A stretch of DNA of 64,000 nucleotides from NCBI RefSeq assembly GCF_900141785.1, contig NZ_FQYP01000007.1, forward strand, positions 1-64,000, given 5' to 3'. Origin of the DNA: Aquimarina spongiae. GTDB lineage: Bacteria; Bacteroidota; Bacteroidia; Flavobacteriales; Flavobacteriaceae. The notes beneath the pieces are model-generated. The model saw nothing but the letters and a program-made list of their open reading frames with translations, did no database searches and had not been told where the DNA came from. The translations under genes and the position numbers were made by a program. Shown piece by piece: positions 10,450-19,989 of this stretch (within the stretch, counting starts at the first letter, position 1; each line of letters opens with the position of its first letter).

Positions 10450-13400
10450 TTATTTATATTTCAAAATTTGCTTCACCACAGTAGCTCCTGCATATTGTAT
10501 TTGCATGAAATACATTCCTGATTCTATACCGTCTGTAGCCAAAGTGATTTGAGATGTATCTTGTTGTATTTGATGAGATTGTATGATTTTCCCGTTAAGA
10601 TCAATGATGGTAATACGAGCTCCCTGAAGGGTCTTTGGGTTGCTAATAGTAATCTGATCGACAAAAGGATTTGGTGACGTTACTACCTGTAACTTTTTAT
10701 CATTGTTCGTGGCTTTTACAGCGTTTTCACAACCTGGTGCTGCAGCTGCATTACTGAAGTATATGGTAAAAGTTCCTGCTTTGGATACCATCACAAAATT
10801 ATCTCCATCTTTTGCCACATAATACGTTCCATCAAAGTTGGTGATACCGGTCCCGGAAAAAGTAATTTCTGGTTGTGCCGAATTAAACGTTTGATTTGTA
10901 CTATTGGCGATCAAATTCACCCACCAATCTGGCACACCATTATTAGTGTTGATCGATAATTGCCATAGCCCGTTATTTTCCAGACTCCAATTGATTGTAA
11001 AATTGGTCACATTACTTAAATCAGGCCCACCTGTACCCAATACATACATGTTTGAATAGGTACTATTTTCGATCGTAGGTAACGGATTTGCAAGTGGTGT
11101 TCCAAAGGCACAATCATTACCCCCAACCACAGGTTCTTCGATTACTATGTTCTGGGTAGTTGTATCTGAAATACCATCTGCATTAGATACCGTTAGGCTT
11201 ACTACGTAGTTTCCTGCAACCGTATATTCATGAGCTACCATTGCTCCTGCATCAGAGGTTCCATCACCAAAATCCCAATCATAGGACAATACACTATTAT
11301 CTGAAATTGTAGAACCAGACCCGTCAAAATTAATGATCGCAGGCGCTGTAGCAATTGTCGCATTTGCTACAATATTGGCTGTAGCCGTTGGAATTGAAGG
11401 GTCAGTTACCGTAATGGTAACCGTTTCTGAAATATCAGAATTTGCCGCATCACTGATGGTAAGCACAACCGCATAAGATCCTGTTTGTGTATAAGTATGC
11501 GAAGGATTTTGTGCGGTACTTACATTTCCATCCCCAAAATCCCAAGAGTAGCTAATCACAGCATTACCAGGAAACACAGAAGATGAACTATCAAAATTGA
11601 CTACCAATGGCACAGTTCCCTGGGTTGGTGTTGCCGTAAAATTAGCTTCCAAAACAGGTATGGGATTGGTTACAGTGATCCGCACGGTTTCGATATCTGT
11701 ACCTCCTTTGGAATCATCGACCGTGACAACCACATCGTAATCTCCAGCTTGTTGATAGGTATATGCTACTACCCCTCCCGTGGCGGTATCTCCATTTCCA
11801 AAATCCCAGTTGTAGGTCAACACATCTCCATCGGGATCACTAGACCCAGAAGCATCTAAGTTGAGTGCTAGCGGAGGAACACCAGAATTTGTATCTACTG
11901 TAATGGTCGCTGTTGGAATTCTATTAGGAGTTGGCACATTATTGCCATCTGGCTCCAGCCCCCAAACCAAAGTACCTTTGTAGTATAAGGTTATCAATAC
12001 ATGAGGTTGTAGCGAGGTTTTCCCTGCATCATACGAGAAGTCGTTAACTTGATTGTGTGTTTGGAAATTAGAGTGATGTAGTCTTGTTTGAATAATACCT
12101 GACTTTCCATTGGCAGGTAAATTTCCTGAAGATGCATTAAAACCTAATTCAAGGTAATTTTCTGCTCCTTGAGTTCCAAAAGTCCCAGAGACTCCGGTCA
12201 CTTGAGCATAATCTATATTGAAACTCATAGGTGTATCATGCTCGGGAGTAAACCAATACCTAACTTTAAAATCACTTAGTGGTAAACTTTGTGCAGACTC
12301 ACTAACAATTTGGAATATAGGTTTTAACTCTGAAGTCGATACGGATGAGCTATTATCACTATATTCTACACTAAAATCAGTATCGGGCAGATTATTAAAT
12401 CGTTCATCTACCGTTATTGAAATTTCGGCAGGATCTCCTGTGATTTCTCCGTTGGCTTTGGCTAATACCAATTTGATGGTATGTTGTCCTTCGGGAAGAT
12501 TGGATACCGCAATTGGTGCTATCGAAAATACTGATCCTTGCTCTATATCATCAATGAAGTATTTGACATGTTGCCCACCTGGAGCAATATCCCACAAAAA
12601 TGTTGAGAATTCAATAGAAAAATCCGGGCCTACCAATCCACCATTAGAAGGGGATTCGATGATCGCTGTCGGATTTTGAGGTAAAGGATCATTGGTCACA
12701 ATTACAGTAATGGTTTCTCCAAGATCCGTTAGAGAATTATCACTTCGTTCCATCTGTAATGTTAACTCATGAGGTCCCTCAGATAATGCGGTGGCATCTG
12801 TAAATTCTCCTTCTGCATCAATTAATCCACGATCACTACCATCGATTCTAAATCGAAGTTTGTATTGCTGCGACGGCAGATCCCAACCTTCAGTTTCAAA
12901 ATTGATTTGTAAAGGTGTATTGACCAATTGCCCATCTGTTGGGGATTTGAAATACACATCGGGTAATGGTCCGATTGGAGTCGTTGCATCTCCCCCGTGT
13001 AACGTCCACAGCACTGCGGCATCAAACATTTTGAGCCCCTGATCGGTAAGCAAATGCATAAACTGATCTCGAAGTGGAAAAGCCACTCTACGAGAAGGAA
13101 TTGAAATACTAGGTTCATACCCAAATAGTATCGGTTTTGTACCTGCTTTGGCAATCACTATAGCTTCGTCTGAAGGGTTCCCAAATGGCAAACTTTGTGT
13201 AATCGAATATAAAGCCGTTTGTATACCAGCCCCTGCAGCCATAGGATGATCTGTAGCAGTAATGGTTACATTAGCAAATCCTTCAGGAGTGATCCCATAC
13301 CCCGTGTTTAACTCTCCACTGGTCATTCTTAGTTTCCCGTACATAAAAGGATTCCAGGTCATCAGTGGGACTCTCGCTCCTTCCAGGTCGTTCCCTAGTT

Positions 13401-16400
13401 CTCTAGGATCTACCGTAGACGATACCAAGACCAAATCGAATGGGTTTGCAGATTGTGGACTTGTAGCTTCTTCGTCAGAAAACAAGGTGATTACAAATCC
13501 TAATTTTTGCTCCAATCGAGACTTAATTCGCTGATCTTCGACAGACAAATTATTCTTATCTCCAACCACAAACATAACCTTGATCGTGTTCTTGAATTTG
13601 GCATTGATCTCTGGTGTAATTGAGGCTGTTTTTCCATTATTATAAAACACTTTGGCCGCCATGGTATACGATTTCCATATAATCGGTTGCCAAGAGGATT
13701 CGAAAGGTGGAGTAGTTACCTCATCTACCAAATCATTATCTACATAATATTCAATCTTTGTAACTCCTTCAATATTGGTGTTCACACTTAGTTTTACTGG
13801 ATCTGAAGTATCAATTTGAGCTCCATCTATTGGCGAGGACATTTCTAAATCTTGTGTAGATGTTACTCCAATTTCAGACCCGTCTATTTGTTTTATATAG
13901 GCTTCAAGCTGATCAATTTGAGTTTGACTTAAAGAAGATATGTTACCATGCGCATCTCCAGTATTATAGGTGGTAAGAACATCCCTGATGGTCTTTGCCG
14001 AACCATTGTGTAGGTATGGAGCTGTAGCCCAGACATCTTTTAAGGTTGGTACATCTATCCCTAGCAATTGTTTTTGCAAACGGTTACCACTATTGGCTAC
14101 AACCGTTCCTACATCATGCAATTTACCAGTGTTACTATCGGTAAAGCTACTCCCTCCATGACAGGAGTTACATTTCAGATCTTCGAACAGAGATTTTCCT
14201 GCTACCCCTTGTGTGGTAAGAGATCCATCAGAATTTCGATAAGGACTAGGATCAAAGGTATTCAGTGATTCGATATAAGCGGTTAAAGCATCCAAATCTG
14301 CAGATTTCCCAACCTTAGGACTCCCAAGAGATAAGGCAGTGGTTCCATCATTAAAATCGGCATTACTCATAAATCCTTGCCCCTTAAAATGGAATCGAAT
14401 ATCATTCTCAAAATCCTGAATTTCATCAAAATTGGCACTCCAATGCACTCGTCCATGCCCAGTACCTGCTCGTCCGATTAACGAAATTGTATTCCGTAAA
14501 CCTTCTCCTCTATCTGTAAAATCCCAGGTTCTTCCATCTTGAGTACCGTCGATATGACAACTAGCACAACTTATATATCCATCAGTACCCATTTTTAGGT
14601 CTGCAGCATCATAAAAAATTTGCTTCCCTTTAAGTACTGTAGCACTAAGTTCTTCTTGACTTACCGTAGTAATATCAGATACTTTTTCTAAGGTTACGGT
14701 ACCATTTTTGATCATTTGTTCTGCATCAAAAACGGTTACCGATCGATCCATAAAATTCTTTACAAAGAGTCGATTGGTTACAGGATCAACAACAAGTCCT
14801 TGTGGTGCTTTACCTACATCCATTTTTAATAGTTCCATGCCCCGTTTTGGATCTATCACTACGATCCGATTATTCCCTTGCATGGTTACAAAAAGGTAGT
14901 TACCACTAGGGCTAAATAAAGCAGAAGACGGCTGCCCATGATTGTCAATATCCAACCTACTGGGGAGTATTTCGGTACTGGTGACCAAATTAATTGGAGA
15001 TATTGCTGTTCGAACAACATTATCAAATGTTAGGGGCTGACCGTCTCTTGCCAAACCTCTTAAAATATTATCTTTTTTGGCCACAGACCAGGCCGTTTGA
15101 TTATTAGGGTGTATTGTTACGCCGGAAATGTAGTTAGGTAACCCTCTTCCTGCATTTCCATTATCCTGTGTAAAATCATCAAGGGGCAAAGAAATGGTGT
15201 TTTTGAGAGTGCGGGTGTTGATATCCACTTCCCAAATTTGCCCTTCACTATCTGGAGATATAAATCGGGTAACTAATAAAGTTTCACCATCTCCTGTTAT
15301 ACCTAATGCTCTTGGTGTATCCCCGATACTAAAGGATGTACTTACCGAATTGGTTTGCGAAGAAACTTCTATAATATTTCCAGACCCGAATCCAGAAACG
15401 AAGCCTTTTTCTCCATCAGGAGTAAAAACCATTCCGTATGGTCTGGTTCCTTTGTTCAGGACAATTGTTTTTTGTACGGTTCCTTGCGTATTTAGAATAT
15501 ACAATTGATCAGAATCTCTACAACTCACCCAGGCATTGCTATTCTTATCTATCGCAACACTAATAGGATCTTTACCTACAGTAACTTCCTTGATTATGGA
15601 AAGGTTATCTGCATTGATAAGTGTCACCGAATTATTATCCGGGTTTACAGACCATACGATTCTATTGATTTCATCTACGGCAATTGGACTGGATTGGGTA
15701 GGACGAAGAGCAGATAGATTTCCTGTTATTACCAAAGATTGCGAAGCTACAGCAAATCCTCCGTTGTTATCGCTTACCTGAACCTGAACGGTATAGTTAC
15801 CAGAATCTGTGTAGGTGTGCGTAACCGTATTACCCACCCATTCGGTCTTTGGAGAGCTATCTCCAAAATCCCATCGATAATTGAGGGTATTTCCTTCTGG
15901 GTCTGAAGCCTCGGCAACAAACTGAATCTGAGTTCCCGTAGTAACAGGCGAGGGTTGATCCAAGTTAATCCCAGTAATACTCGGCGACTGATTGGAGGCA
16001 TCTCCTCCTGTAGTGAAATAGAAAATATATTCTTCCATCCCGTTACCCACTGCATCTTTGATTCCTCCTTCTACAAATTTTACTTCGTACGTAGTATTAG
16101 GTAGTAATTCTTCTTTTGGGGCGTAATTGATAACCTGATAAGAGGTTGTGGTTACATCTCCACGTATTGGGTCACCTCCCAGAGGACTTACCTGAATGGT
16201 TTGATCATTGAGTGTTAAATCATTTAGCGTTTCATTAATTACAAAACCTATGGTGGTCGTAATAGGTTGATTGATGGCTCCTGCTATAGGAAAGTGATGC
16301 CCTACAGAGGGCGGGTTAGTATCCAAACCATCTTGATGTGCAAAAATGGAAGTTTTATCATCTCCACTCGCTACCAAAATATGTCCAATAGGCATCCATT

Positions 16401-17415
16401 GATTATCGATAAACTGAAGGGTTTCATCACTAGATGGAGGAAAAAATTCCTGTTCAATCTCCATCGTTTCAAAATTGAATTTTACTCCTCTGTCAAATCT
16501 TCCGGAAAAACCAAATTCATCCTGAAAAATCATATAACGCCCTAGTGTAATTTGATCTGAATGCAGGCTGAATCCTCTTTTTACATCGGTAGGATCGCTA
16601 ATATCAAATCCAACCAAGGCATCAGGTCCCTGATTTCCACTCATAAATACCAGGTAATTTCTCCAGAGTTGAATCCCAGTACTATATTGCTCATGAGGAA
16701 TATCTCCTCCAAATGAGCCTAAAAATTTGATGTCATTTGGATCTCCAAAATCAAAAACAGTAATAGCTCCGGTTTGCGGAGCGTAAAATACATAGTTCCC
16801 CACTCGGACCACAACATCGGGCACCGCAGCAGGCACAGGAATATCATCTACTTGTACTCCAGATCTCATGTCAAAAACACGACTTCCAACAATGGTATGG
16901 GGGAAAGTTTCTAAATTATCGTAATTCGCTTGTCCGTCTTGTACCGTATACAAAATATCAGAAGCTGTCACGGGTTTACGATCCAACATGTCTGATAAAT
17001 CAAGGTATTTATATCCTGTTCCTTGTACTTCGGGCACAGAATATTCACGGTAAAATAGATCTCCTTCCAGTTTCCACCAGCGATGTCCGTTATTGGCTGC
17101 ATCGCTAAACTGAACTCTTTTGGGTGCTGTAGGATTCGAAACATCCCAGATTCCGGTTCCAGCTTGACCGTTGATCATTAAATAGTTTCGGTGATAAGTA
17201 TTGATTCTGTCTCCTTCAGGGAAATTGGCAAGAAAAGTCCCTGCAGGCCAGGTTTGTGTTGTCATTTCAGGCCCCTTGGTGCCATCGTACACTTGTCTTA
17301 CTGACTTTACCACCAGACCGAAGGAAATAAACACGGCAATGGCTATCCACAAGCGATAGTTCGTTTTTTTAAAAAGCATAAGCCAGCTAGCTCGCTTTTT
17401 ATATGCAGGCTTCAT
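10450..17415 (-). CDS. Giant secreted beta-propeller/two-haem cytochrome c/CBM3 protein
   Basis: 2321 residues. A basic N-terminus and one hydrophobic segment (LWIAIAVFISFGLVV) form a signal sequence; Met13 is an alternative start. The order is: an LVIVD-type repeat region (about 40-385), an Ig-like domain, a PKD, a YVTN-type beta-propeller (about 575-930), and a cytochrome c region (935-1175) with two haem motifs, CASCH at 950-954 and CNSCH at 1082-1086. The latter resembles the di-haem peroxidase/MauG fold (VPTLKDVWATAPYLHNGS). An Ig domain follows, then a ThuA/amidotransferase-like domain (1285-1475), two Ig-like domains, a CBM3 (about 1680-1825), three PKD, one Cys-bracketed module and a T9SS sorting domain. 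It lies between cellulase and mannanase genes. I infer a redox protein held on cellulose, either delivering electrons to an oxidative enzyme or handling peroxide. Activity is unproven; a catalytic role for the ThuA-like part is also open. Confidence 0.88.
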   Translation of the reverse strand: MKPAYKKRASWLMLFKKTNYRLWIAIAVFISFGLVVKSVRQVYDGTKGPEMTTQTWPAGTFLANFPEGDRINTYHRNYLMINGQAGTGIWDVSNPTAPKRVQFSDAANNGHRWWKLEGDLFYREYSVPEVQGTGYKYLDLSDMLDRKPVTASDILYTVQDGQANYDNLETFPHTIVGSRVFDMRSGVQVDDIPVPAAVPDVVVRVGNYVFYAPQTGAITVFDFGDPNDIKFLGSFGGDIPHEQYSTGIQLWRNYLVFMSGNQGPDALVGFDISDPTDVKRGFSLHSDQITLGRYMIFQDEFGFSGRFDRGVKFNFETMEIEQEFFPPSSDETLQFIDNQWMPIGHILVASGDDKTSIFAHQDGLDTNPPSVGHHFPIAGAINQPITTTIGFVINETLNDLTLNDQTIQVSPLGGDPIRGDVTTTSYQVINYAPKEELLPNTTYEVKFVEGGIKDAVGNGMEEYIFYFTTGGDASNQSPSITGINLDQPSPVTTGTQIQFVAEASDPEGNTLNYRWDFGDSSPKTEWVGNTVTHTYTDSGNYTVQVQVSDNNGGFAVASQSLVITGNLSALRPTQSSPIAVDEINRIVWSVNPDNNSVTLINADNLSIIKEVTVGKDPISVAIDKNSNAWVSCRDSDQLYILNTQGTVQKTIVLNKGTRPYGMVFTPDGEKGFVSGFGSGNIIEVSSQTNSVSTSFSIGDTPRALGITGDGETLLVTRFISPDSEGQIWEVDINTRTLKNTISLPLDDFTQDNGNAGRGLPNYISGVTIHPNNQTAWSVAKKDNILRGLARDGQPLTFDNVVRTAISPINLVTSTEILPSRLDIDNHGQPSSALFSPSGNYLFVTMQGNNRIVVIDPKRGMELLKMDVGKAPQGLVVDPVTNRLFVKNFMDRSVTVFDAEQMIKNGTVTLEKVSDITTVSQEELSATVLKGKQIFYDAADLKMGTDGYISCASCHIDGTQDGRTWDFTDRGEGLRNTISLIGRAGTGHGRVHWSANFDEIQDFENDIRFHFKGQGFMSNADFNDGTTALSLGSPKVGKSADLDALTAYIESLNTFDPSPYRNSDGSLTTQGVAGKSLFEDLKCNSCHGGSSFTDSNTGKLHDVGTVVANSGNRLQKQLLGIDVPTLKDVWATAPYLHNGSAKTIRDVLTTYNTGDAHGNISSLSQTQIDQLEAYIKQIDGSEIGVTSTQDLEMSSPIDGAQIDTSDPVKLSVNTNIEGVTKIEYYVDNDLVDEVTTPPFESSWQPIIWKSYTMAAKVFYNNGKTASITPEINAKFKNTIKVMFVVGDKNNLSVEDQRIKSRLEQKLGFVITLFSDEEATSPQSANPFDLVLVSSTVDPRELGNDLEGARVPLMTWNPFMYGKLRMTSGELNTGYGITPEGFANVTITATDHPMAAGAGIQTALYSITQSLPFGNPSDEAIVIAKAGTKPILFGYEPSISIPSRRVAFPLRDQFMHLLTDQGLKMFDAAVLWTLHGGDATTPIGPLPDVYFKSPTDGQLVNTPLQINFETEGWDLPSQQYKLRFRIDGSDRGLIDAEGEFTDATALSEGPHELTLQMERSDNSLTDLGETITVIVTNDPLPQNPTAIIESPSNGGLVGPDFSIEFSTFLWDIAPGGQHVKYFIDDIEQGSVFSIAPIAVSNLPEGQHTIKLVLAKANGEITGDPAEISITVDERFNNLPDTDFSVEYSDNSSSVSTSELKPIFQIVSESAQSLPLSDFKVRYWFTPEHDTPMSFNIDYAQVTGVSGTFGTQGAENYLELGFNASSGNLPANGKSGIIQTRLHHSNFQTHNQVNDFSYDAGKTSLQPHVLITLYYKGTLVWGLEPDGNNVPTPNRIPTATITVDTNSGVPPLALNLDASGSSDPDGDVLTYNWDFGNGDTATGGVVAYTYQQAGDYDVVVTVDDSKGGTDIETVRITVTNPIPVLEANFTATPTQGTVPLVVNFDSSSSVFPGNAVISYSWDFGDGNVSTAQNPSHTYTQTGSYAVVLTISDAANSDISETVTITVTDPSIPTATANIVANATIATAPAIINFDGSGSTISDNSVLSYDWDFGDGTSDAGAMVAHEYTVAGNYVVSLTVSNADGISDTTTQNIVIEEPVVGGNDCAFGTPLANPLPTIENSTYSNMYVLGTGGPDLSNVTNFTINWSLENNGLWQLSINTNNGVPDWWVNLIANSTNQTFNSAQPEITFSGTGITNFDGTYYVAKDGDNFVMVSKAGTFTIYFSNAAAAPGCENAVKATNNDKKLQVVTSPNPFVDQITISNPKTLQGARITIIDLNGKIIQSHQIQQDTSQITLATDGIESGMYFMQIQYAGATVVKQILKYK
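10729..11112 (-). repeat. Cys-bracketed 128-residue module, copy 3
   Basis: Starts CAFGTPLANPLP and ends AAPGC, just before the T9SS domain of the cytochrome/CBM3 protein; 384 bp. It has the same spacing of core motifs as the other copies. Confidence 0.8.
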
Positions 17416-17438
17416 AGTTATGATGAGTTTGTGTTTGC

Positions 17439-17458
17439 ATGGGTTCCTAAAAACCCAT
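17439..17458. other. Hairpin in the 5' leader of the cytochrome/CBM3 gene
   Basis: ATGGGTT and AACCCAT form a 7-bp stem 23 bp upstream of the start codon (minus strand). It could affect translation or mRNA stability. No known riboswitch is recognised. Confidence 0.3.
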
Positions 17459-17487
17459 TAAGTCTTAAGAGAATGATTAGGTGTAAG

Positions 17488-17510
17488 GGAGGAAGCTTTG
17501 AGCTTCCTCC
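17488..17510 (-). terminator. Strong hairpin after the GH5 endoglucanase gene
   Basis: GGAGGAAGCT and AGCTTCCTCC form a perfect 10-bp stem with a 3-nt loop, 30 bp past the stop codon. The minus-strand tail is only mildly T-rich, so it may be a partial terminator or an RNA-processing structure. Confidence 0.45.
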
Positions 17511-17540
17511 GCTTTGGTTTTCTTTTCAGAATTGATCTAT

Positions 17541-19931
17541 CTATTTTTTAATAAACTGTTTGGTTAAGGTTTGTTTGTTTTGATATGTTTTAATGAAATA
17601 TAATCCTGAATTAAGTTCAGAAATATCCATGGTCATTTGTTTTGTGGCTGTATCTATAGTGGTTGATTTTATCACTTTTCCTGTCATATCGATAATAGTA
17701 ATCACACTTCCTAGCATGGATTCGTTTCTAGAAATGCTGATTTGGTTGATCACTGGATTCGGAAAAAGTTTTATATCTGTAAATCCAATAGCTTTACTAG
17801 CACTTTGACAAACCGGAGGGGTCCCACTATTGCTAAAATAGATGGTAAAGTTTCCTGTTTTGGAAACCATAACGAAGTTAGTGCCATCCATAGTCACGTC
17901 GTATGCTCCATCAAGGTTGGCAAAACCGGTTCCAGAAAGCGTAATTGAAGGTTGTGCACTATTAAAAGTTTGACTGGTAGTGTTACTCAACAGATTATTC
18001 CACCAATCTGGCACACCATTACTGGTATTCATAGAAAATTGCCACAATCCGTTATTCGTCAGGTCCCAATTAATCGTAAAATTGGTTACGTTACTTAAAT
18101 CGGGCCCTCCACTACCAAGTACATGTGCATTGGAGTATGAATTATTAGCAATCGTTGCTAATGGATCGGCTTGAGGCGCCCCAAAACTACAATCTCCACC
18201 TGGTGGATTTGACGCTGTAATTGTAACTGAAGTAGATGCGGTATCCGACACTCCATCAGGGTTAGTAGCGGTTAATGTTACCGTATAATTTCCTGCTGCC
18301 GTATATTCGTGAGCCACCGTAGCACCATTTCCTGTACTCCCATCTCCAAACACCCAAGAATAGGTTAATGCACTACCATCTGAACTTGAAGATGCAGATC
18401 CATCAAAAGAGATGGTCACAGGAGCAACTCCTCCTGTGCTACTTGCTACTATATCAGCTACAACAGTTACCGGAGTCGTATTACCCACTGTAATGGTTGA
18501 GTTTTGCGTATCGTTTAGAGCTCCATCACTTACGGTAAGTGTAACCTGATAAGTTCCTGATTGAGTAAACACGTGAGAAATTCCAACTCCTGTAGCCGTG
18601 GTACCATCACCAAAATTCCAGGAATACGACAGCGTATCATTATCGGGATCAGAAGACCCTGAAGCATCGAATTGTACTGTTAAGGGAGCATCTCCCGAAG
18701 TAATATCTGTAGTAAAACTTGCTACTGGTGGTCGATTACCGTTTCCTCCTACCACATTAGGAATAAAAGGGGCGAAATGCGGTCTTAATACATCCATTTT
18801 CCATTCGTTTACCGTAGACCAATCATCCGCCAAAATACCTCCGGTATCTCCAGAGTTAGGATTCATGGTCCAAAAGGTCCAGGAATAGATATCTCCCATA
18901 AAATTCACCCACTCCGTGAACCAGGTAAACGCAATACCATTGAAAGCATCCTGATCTTTAATACCAAATTCTCCAACAAAAATGGGAGATGTTTCGTTTT
19001 CGTATAAATAGTGGAAATGGTCTCTCCATATCTGAGGCATATTTTGAGGAAAATTAGAAGCGGTAAACCAATCCTGTGTGGCTACTTCTGGTCCATACTC
19101 ATGAGCAGAATACATCAACTTGCTTGGATCTGATAATTGAACTGGGTACTGTTCCGCCCCCATCAATTGGCCTCCCCACCAGTAGGAATCTCCTTCAAAT
19201 TCTCCTACACCTTCTACAATGATTAAAACGTTAGGATTCACCTCCAAAATGGCATTTCCACATCGTTCGGCCGCTTCGTTCCAATCGGTAGCAGGGTTGC
19301 TATTCCCCCAGGAAGAACCATGAGGCTCATTATTCAAATCCATTCCTACTACAGCAGAGAAATTTTTATATCGTTCTGCCATAAATAACCAATCGTTGAT
19401 CCAACGCTCTTCAGAATATTCATCGGTGTACCAAAAGGCTTCATTTAAGAAGCCATCGGCTGCACGAGAGTGATTATCCAGTACAATTTTTATGTCGTTA
19501 TCCTGACACCATTGTACAATTACGTCCATCAACTCTATAGGTGATGTGATGTTGGTTTCAACTTCATTCATAGGAGAAATACCAGTGTAGGGATCATTTC
19601 CATATGAAGGTATATCAATAGTAGCTCCGGGATTTAGCATTTCATTACACCACGGTACTCGAATCGTATTAAATCCCAAATCTTTGATCTGCTGAAGTAC
19701 ACTTTTGGTATCTCTGGTCCATATTCCATGAGGCATATAAAGTGAGGTCTCGAAACCAAACCAATTTACCCCGGTTAAACGTACTTCTTTTCCTGTGCTA
19801 TCATACAGCTTATTTCCTGAAACACTTAGGAAATTTTGTTGCTGTGCAAGTGTATTATTAGTAGAAAAACCTATACATAGTACTCCTAATACTACGAAGG
19901 CTTTCTTTAAAAATCTAGTAAAGTTTTTCAT
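17541..19931 (-). CDS. GH5 endoglucanase with PKD and Cys module, T9SS-exported
   Basis: 796 residues from the ATG at 19931. An in-frame ATG 54 bp further upstream would put a terminator hairpin inside the gene and lengthen the signal peptide oddly, so I prefer the inner start. The signal peptide is 1-30 (ends TLAQ). The GH5 barrel (31-380) resembles bacterial cellulases, with acid/base E202 in DLNNEPHG and nucleophile E321 in FVGEFG. Two PKD domains (about 395-575), one Cys-bracketed 128-residue module and a T9SS sorting domain (FPNPVINQISISRN onward) follow. It hydrolyses internal beta-1,4-glucan bonds (family knowledge). It follows the GH9/GH48 gene after an intrinsic terminator, so it may also have its own promoter or be expressed at a lower level. 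Confidence 0.92.
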   Translation of the reverse strand: MKNFTRFLKKAFVVLGVLCIGFSTNNTLAQQQNFLSVSGNKLYDSTGKEVRLTGVNWFGFETSLYMPHGIWTRDTKSVLQQIKDLGFNTIRVPWCNEMLNPGATIDIPSYGNDPYTGISPMNEVETNITSPIELMDVIVQWCQDNDIKIVLDNHSRAADGFLNEAFWYTDEYSEERWINDWLFMAERYKNFSAVVGMDLNNEPHGSSWGNSNPATDWNEAAERCGNAILEVNPNVLIIVEGVGEFEGDSYWWGGQLMGAEQYPVQLSDPSKLMYSAHEYGPEVATQDWFTASNFPQNMPQIWRDHFHYLYENETSPIFVGEFGIKDQDAFNGIAFTWFTEWVNFMGDIYSWTFWTMNPNSGDTGGILADDWSTVNEWKMDVLRPHFAPFIPNVVGGNGNRPPVASFTTDITSGDAPLTVQFDASGSSDPDNDTLSYSWNFGDGTTATGVGISHVFTQSGTYQVTLTVSDGALNDTQNSTITVGNTTPVTVVADIVASSTGGVAPVTISFDGSASSSSDGSALTYSWVFGDGSTGNGATVAHEYTAAGNYTVTLTATNPDGVSDTASTSVTITASNPPGGDCSFGAPQADPLATIANNSYSNAHVLGSGGPDLSNVTNFTINWDLTNNGLWQFSMNTSNGVPDWWNNLLSNTTSQTFNSAQPSITLSGTGFANLDGAYDVTMDGTNFVMVSKTGNFTIYFSNSGTPPVCQSASKAIGFTDIKLFPNPVINQISISRNESMLGSVITIIDMTGKVIKSTTIDTATKQMTMDISELNSGLYFIKTYQNKQTLTKQFIKK
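17808..18191 (-). repeat. Cys-bracketed 128-residue module, copy 4
   Basis: Starts CSFGAPQADPL and ends TPPVC; 384 bp. It lies between the second PKD and the T9SS domain of the GH5 endoglucanase. Confidence 0.8.
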
Positions 19932-19943
19932 GATATAAATAGT

Positions 19944-19976
19944 TAAAAAGAGAGAGGCGAGCAAACACCTCTCTCT
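19944..19976 (-). terminator. Rho-independent terminator after the GH9/GH48 gene
   Basis: On the minus strand, AGAGAGAGG and CCTCTCTCT form a 9-bp stem with a 10-nt loop, directly followed by a run of five T. It starts 13 bp past the stop of the GH9/GH48 gene and ends about 12 bp before the ATG of the GH5 endoglucanase. Confidence 0.75.
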
Positions 19977-19989
19977 TATATTCATCCTA

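Noticed and set aside
12218..12679. 153-codon plus-strand ORF antisense to the cytochrome/CBM3 gene
   Set aside because: Lies wholly within a strongly supported gene (Ig-like and CBM3 coding) and shows no domain of its own.
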